A stretch of 33,950 bases of DNA from an uncultured Pseudobutyrivibrio sp. (GTDB lineage: Bacteria > Bacillota > Clostridia > Lachnospirales > Lachnospiraceae). The stretch covers positions 1-33,950 of the forward strand of contig CAMJBT010000034.1 of NCBI GenBank assembly GCA_946403965.1, read 5' to 3'. The position numbers and the translations under genes were made by a program. Position 1 is the stretch's first letter. Every line of letters begins with the position of its first letter. Shown here one piece after another: positions 33,480 to 33,950 of the stretch. Below the pieces are notes generated by a model. It saw only the letters and a list, made by a program, of their open reading frames with translations. It ran no database searches and was not told the DNA's origin.

Positions 33480-33609
33480 AAACACTATCTCCAAATACCA
33501 GATAAACCCTATATCTAGTAAATATATCCTACTATAATTCAATATTATGATACTAATTTAAACATGTCATTTCAAGGAATATCATTGTTTTTTCAAAGTT
33601 ATACGCAGT

Positions 33610-33641
33610 TCTGTTTGCCCTGCGACTGTGTCTGTGCAGGA
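33610..33641 (+). repeat. Short intergenic repeat, copy B (32 bp)
   Basis: TCTGTTTGCCCTGC (33610-33623), then GAC, then TGTGTCTGTGCAGGA (33627-33641). The two blocks match copy A at 16343-16384 in reverse complement, 13/14 and 15/15. The middle is 10 bases shorter, so the perfect hairpin of copy A is reduced to CCTGC/GCAGG. It lies between the veg terminator and the NlpC/P60 gene. Confidence 0.75.
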
Positions 33642-33652
33642 TATAAGCCTAA

Positions 33653-33686
33653 GTAAAAAAATGACCTCAGCCAATGGCTGAGGTCA
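33653..33686 (-). terminator. Terminator of veg
   Basis: An 11-bp stem, TGACCTCAGCC (33662-33672) with GGCTGAGGTCA (33676-33686), and a run of T on the minus strand. It lies about 25 bases after the veg stop. A weaker hairpin (ATGAAA/TTTCAT) spans the stop codon itself. Confidence 0.9.
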
Positions 33687-33708
33687 AGAGATCATTATGA
33701 AATTTTAA

Positions 33709-33948
33709 CTAGCAAAGTTTCATGCGAATTTCTTTAGTAATTATGTCTGTATAGCTAAAAGATAATAACTGCGACGGACATGTCTCGGTGTCGTCAACTA
33801 ATATAGTAAATACACTCGGGTAAGCCTCTTGAATAACACCTTGCTGAATGTCTACCTTGTTACGTCCTTTGTCTAACTGAATAACAACTCTACTACCGCA
33901 CTGCGATCTAACCGATTCGCGCACCTTGTCAAAGTCCTCGCGTTCCAT
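33709..33948 (-). CDS. veg: Veg family protein
   Basis: 79 residues. The central GRNKVDIQQGVIQEAYPSVF and FSYTDIITKEI match the Veg family of Firmicutes (86 residues in B. subtilis, a small Sm-like fold; linked there to biofilm matrix regulation). The start ATG lies two bases from the window edge, so its ribosome binding site cannot be seen and a slightly longer N-terminus is possible. The N-terminus (MEREDFDKVRESVRSQCGSR) fits the usual beginning in length. It ends at a strong terminator. Confidence 0.9.
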   Translation of the reverse strand: MEREDFDKVRESVRSQCGSRVVIQLDKGRNKVDIQQGVIQEAYPSVFTILVDDTETCPSQLLSFSYTDIITKEIRMKLC

Positions 33949-33950
33949 GA

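Overview
The window looks like a chromosomal segment of a Gram-positive, low-GC anaerobe of the Lachnospiraceae, most like Butyrivibrio or Pseudobutyrivibrio. This is an inference from gene content: a Veg protein, a lysine (L-box) riboswitch, a SEC-C-tagged methionine aminopeptidase, a GH3 beta-glucosidase with swapped domain order, lipoprotein ABC binding proteins, YesM/YesN-type two-component proteins and strong AGGAGG-type ribosome binding sites. No phage, IS, CRISPR, tRNA or rRNA was seen. Most genes lie on the minus strand.

Left part (1-6412): the start of a sugar ABC transporter binding protein runs off the left edge. It is divergent from a GntR/AraR-type regulator that appears to have lost part of its effector domain. 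The shared 337-bp intergenic region carries five copies of an ATACCAAT-like octamer. A four-gene minus-strand cluster follows, reading right to left: a cytidylate-kinase-like protein, a YesN-type response regulator, a YesM-type sensor kinase and a second YtfQ-like binding lipoprotein. The last three overlap head to tail and come with no permease of their own. They look like a sugar-sensing triad comparable to the XylFII-LytS-YesN system, probably controlling the transporter next door.

Middle (6522-19262): an SLC13/ArsB-type permease; a domain-swapped GH3 enzyme with several unusual active-site residues; metF; a DUF975 membrane protein; the uracil salvage pair uraA-upp; a TraX-like membrane protein; a KdsC-like HAD phosphatase; and dapA plus an NhaC-family transporter under a lysine riboswitch. 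The riboswitch makes the NhaC-family protein a candidate lysine transporter.

Right part (19263-33950): a secreted amidase and a Kv-type potassium channel on the plus strand. The channel gene overlaps the end of the first of two membrane-bound GGDEF proteins that carry C-terminal pseudo-receiver domains. Just beyond the stop codon of the second GGDEF gene lies a 26-codon tail that resembles the end of a chemoreceptor. Next come a second cytidylate-kinase-like gene, a complete branched-chain amino acid ABC transporter (livKHMGF), and a housekeeping operon (NlpC/P60 endopeptidase, SurA-like lipoprotein/foldase, map, rsuA-type pseudouridine synthase), then veg at the right edge.

Other unexplained structure includes a short intergenic repeat present twice (16343-16384 and 33610-33641), a large stem-loop between livK and livH, and a stem-loop between uraA and upp. 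Product names rest on motif recognition by eye; no database search was run.
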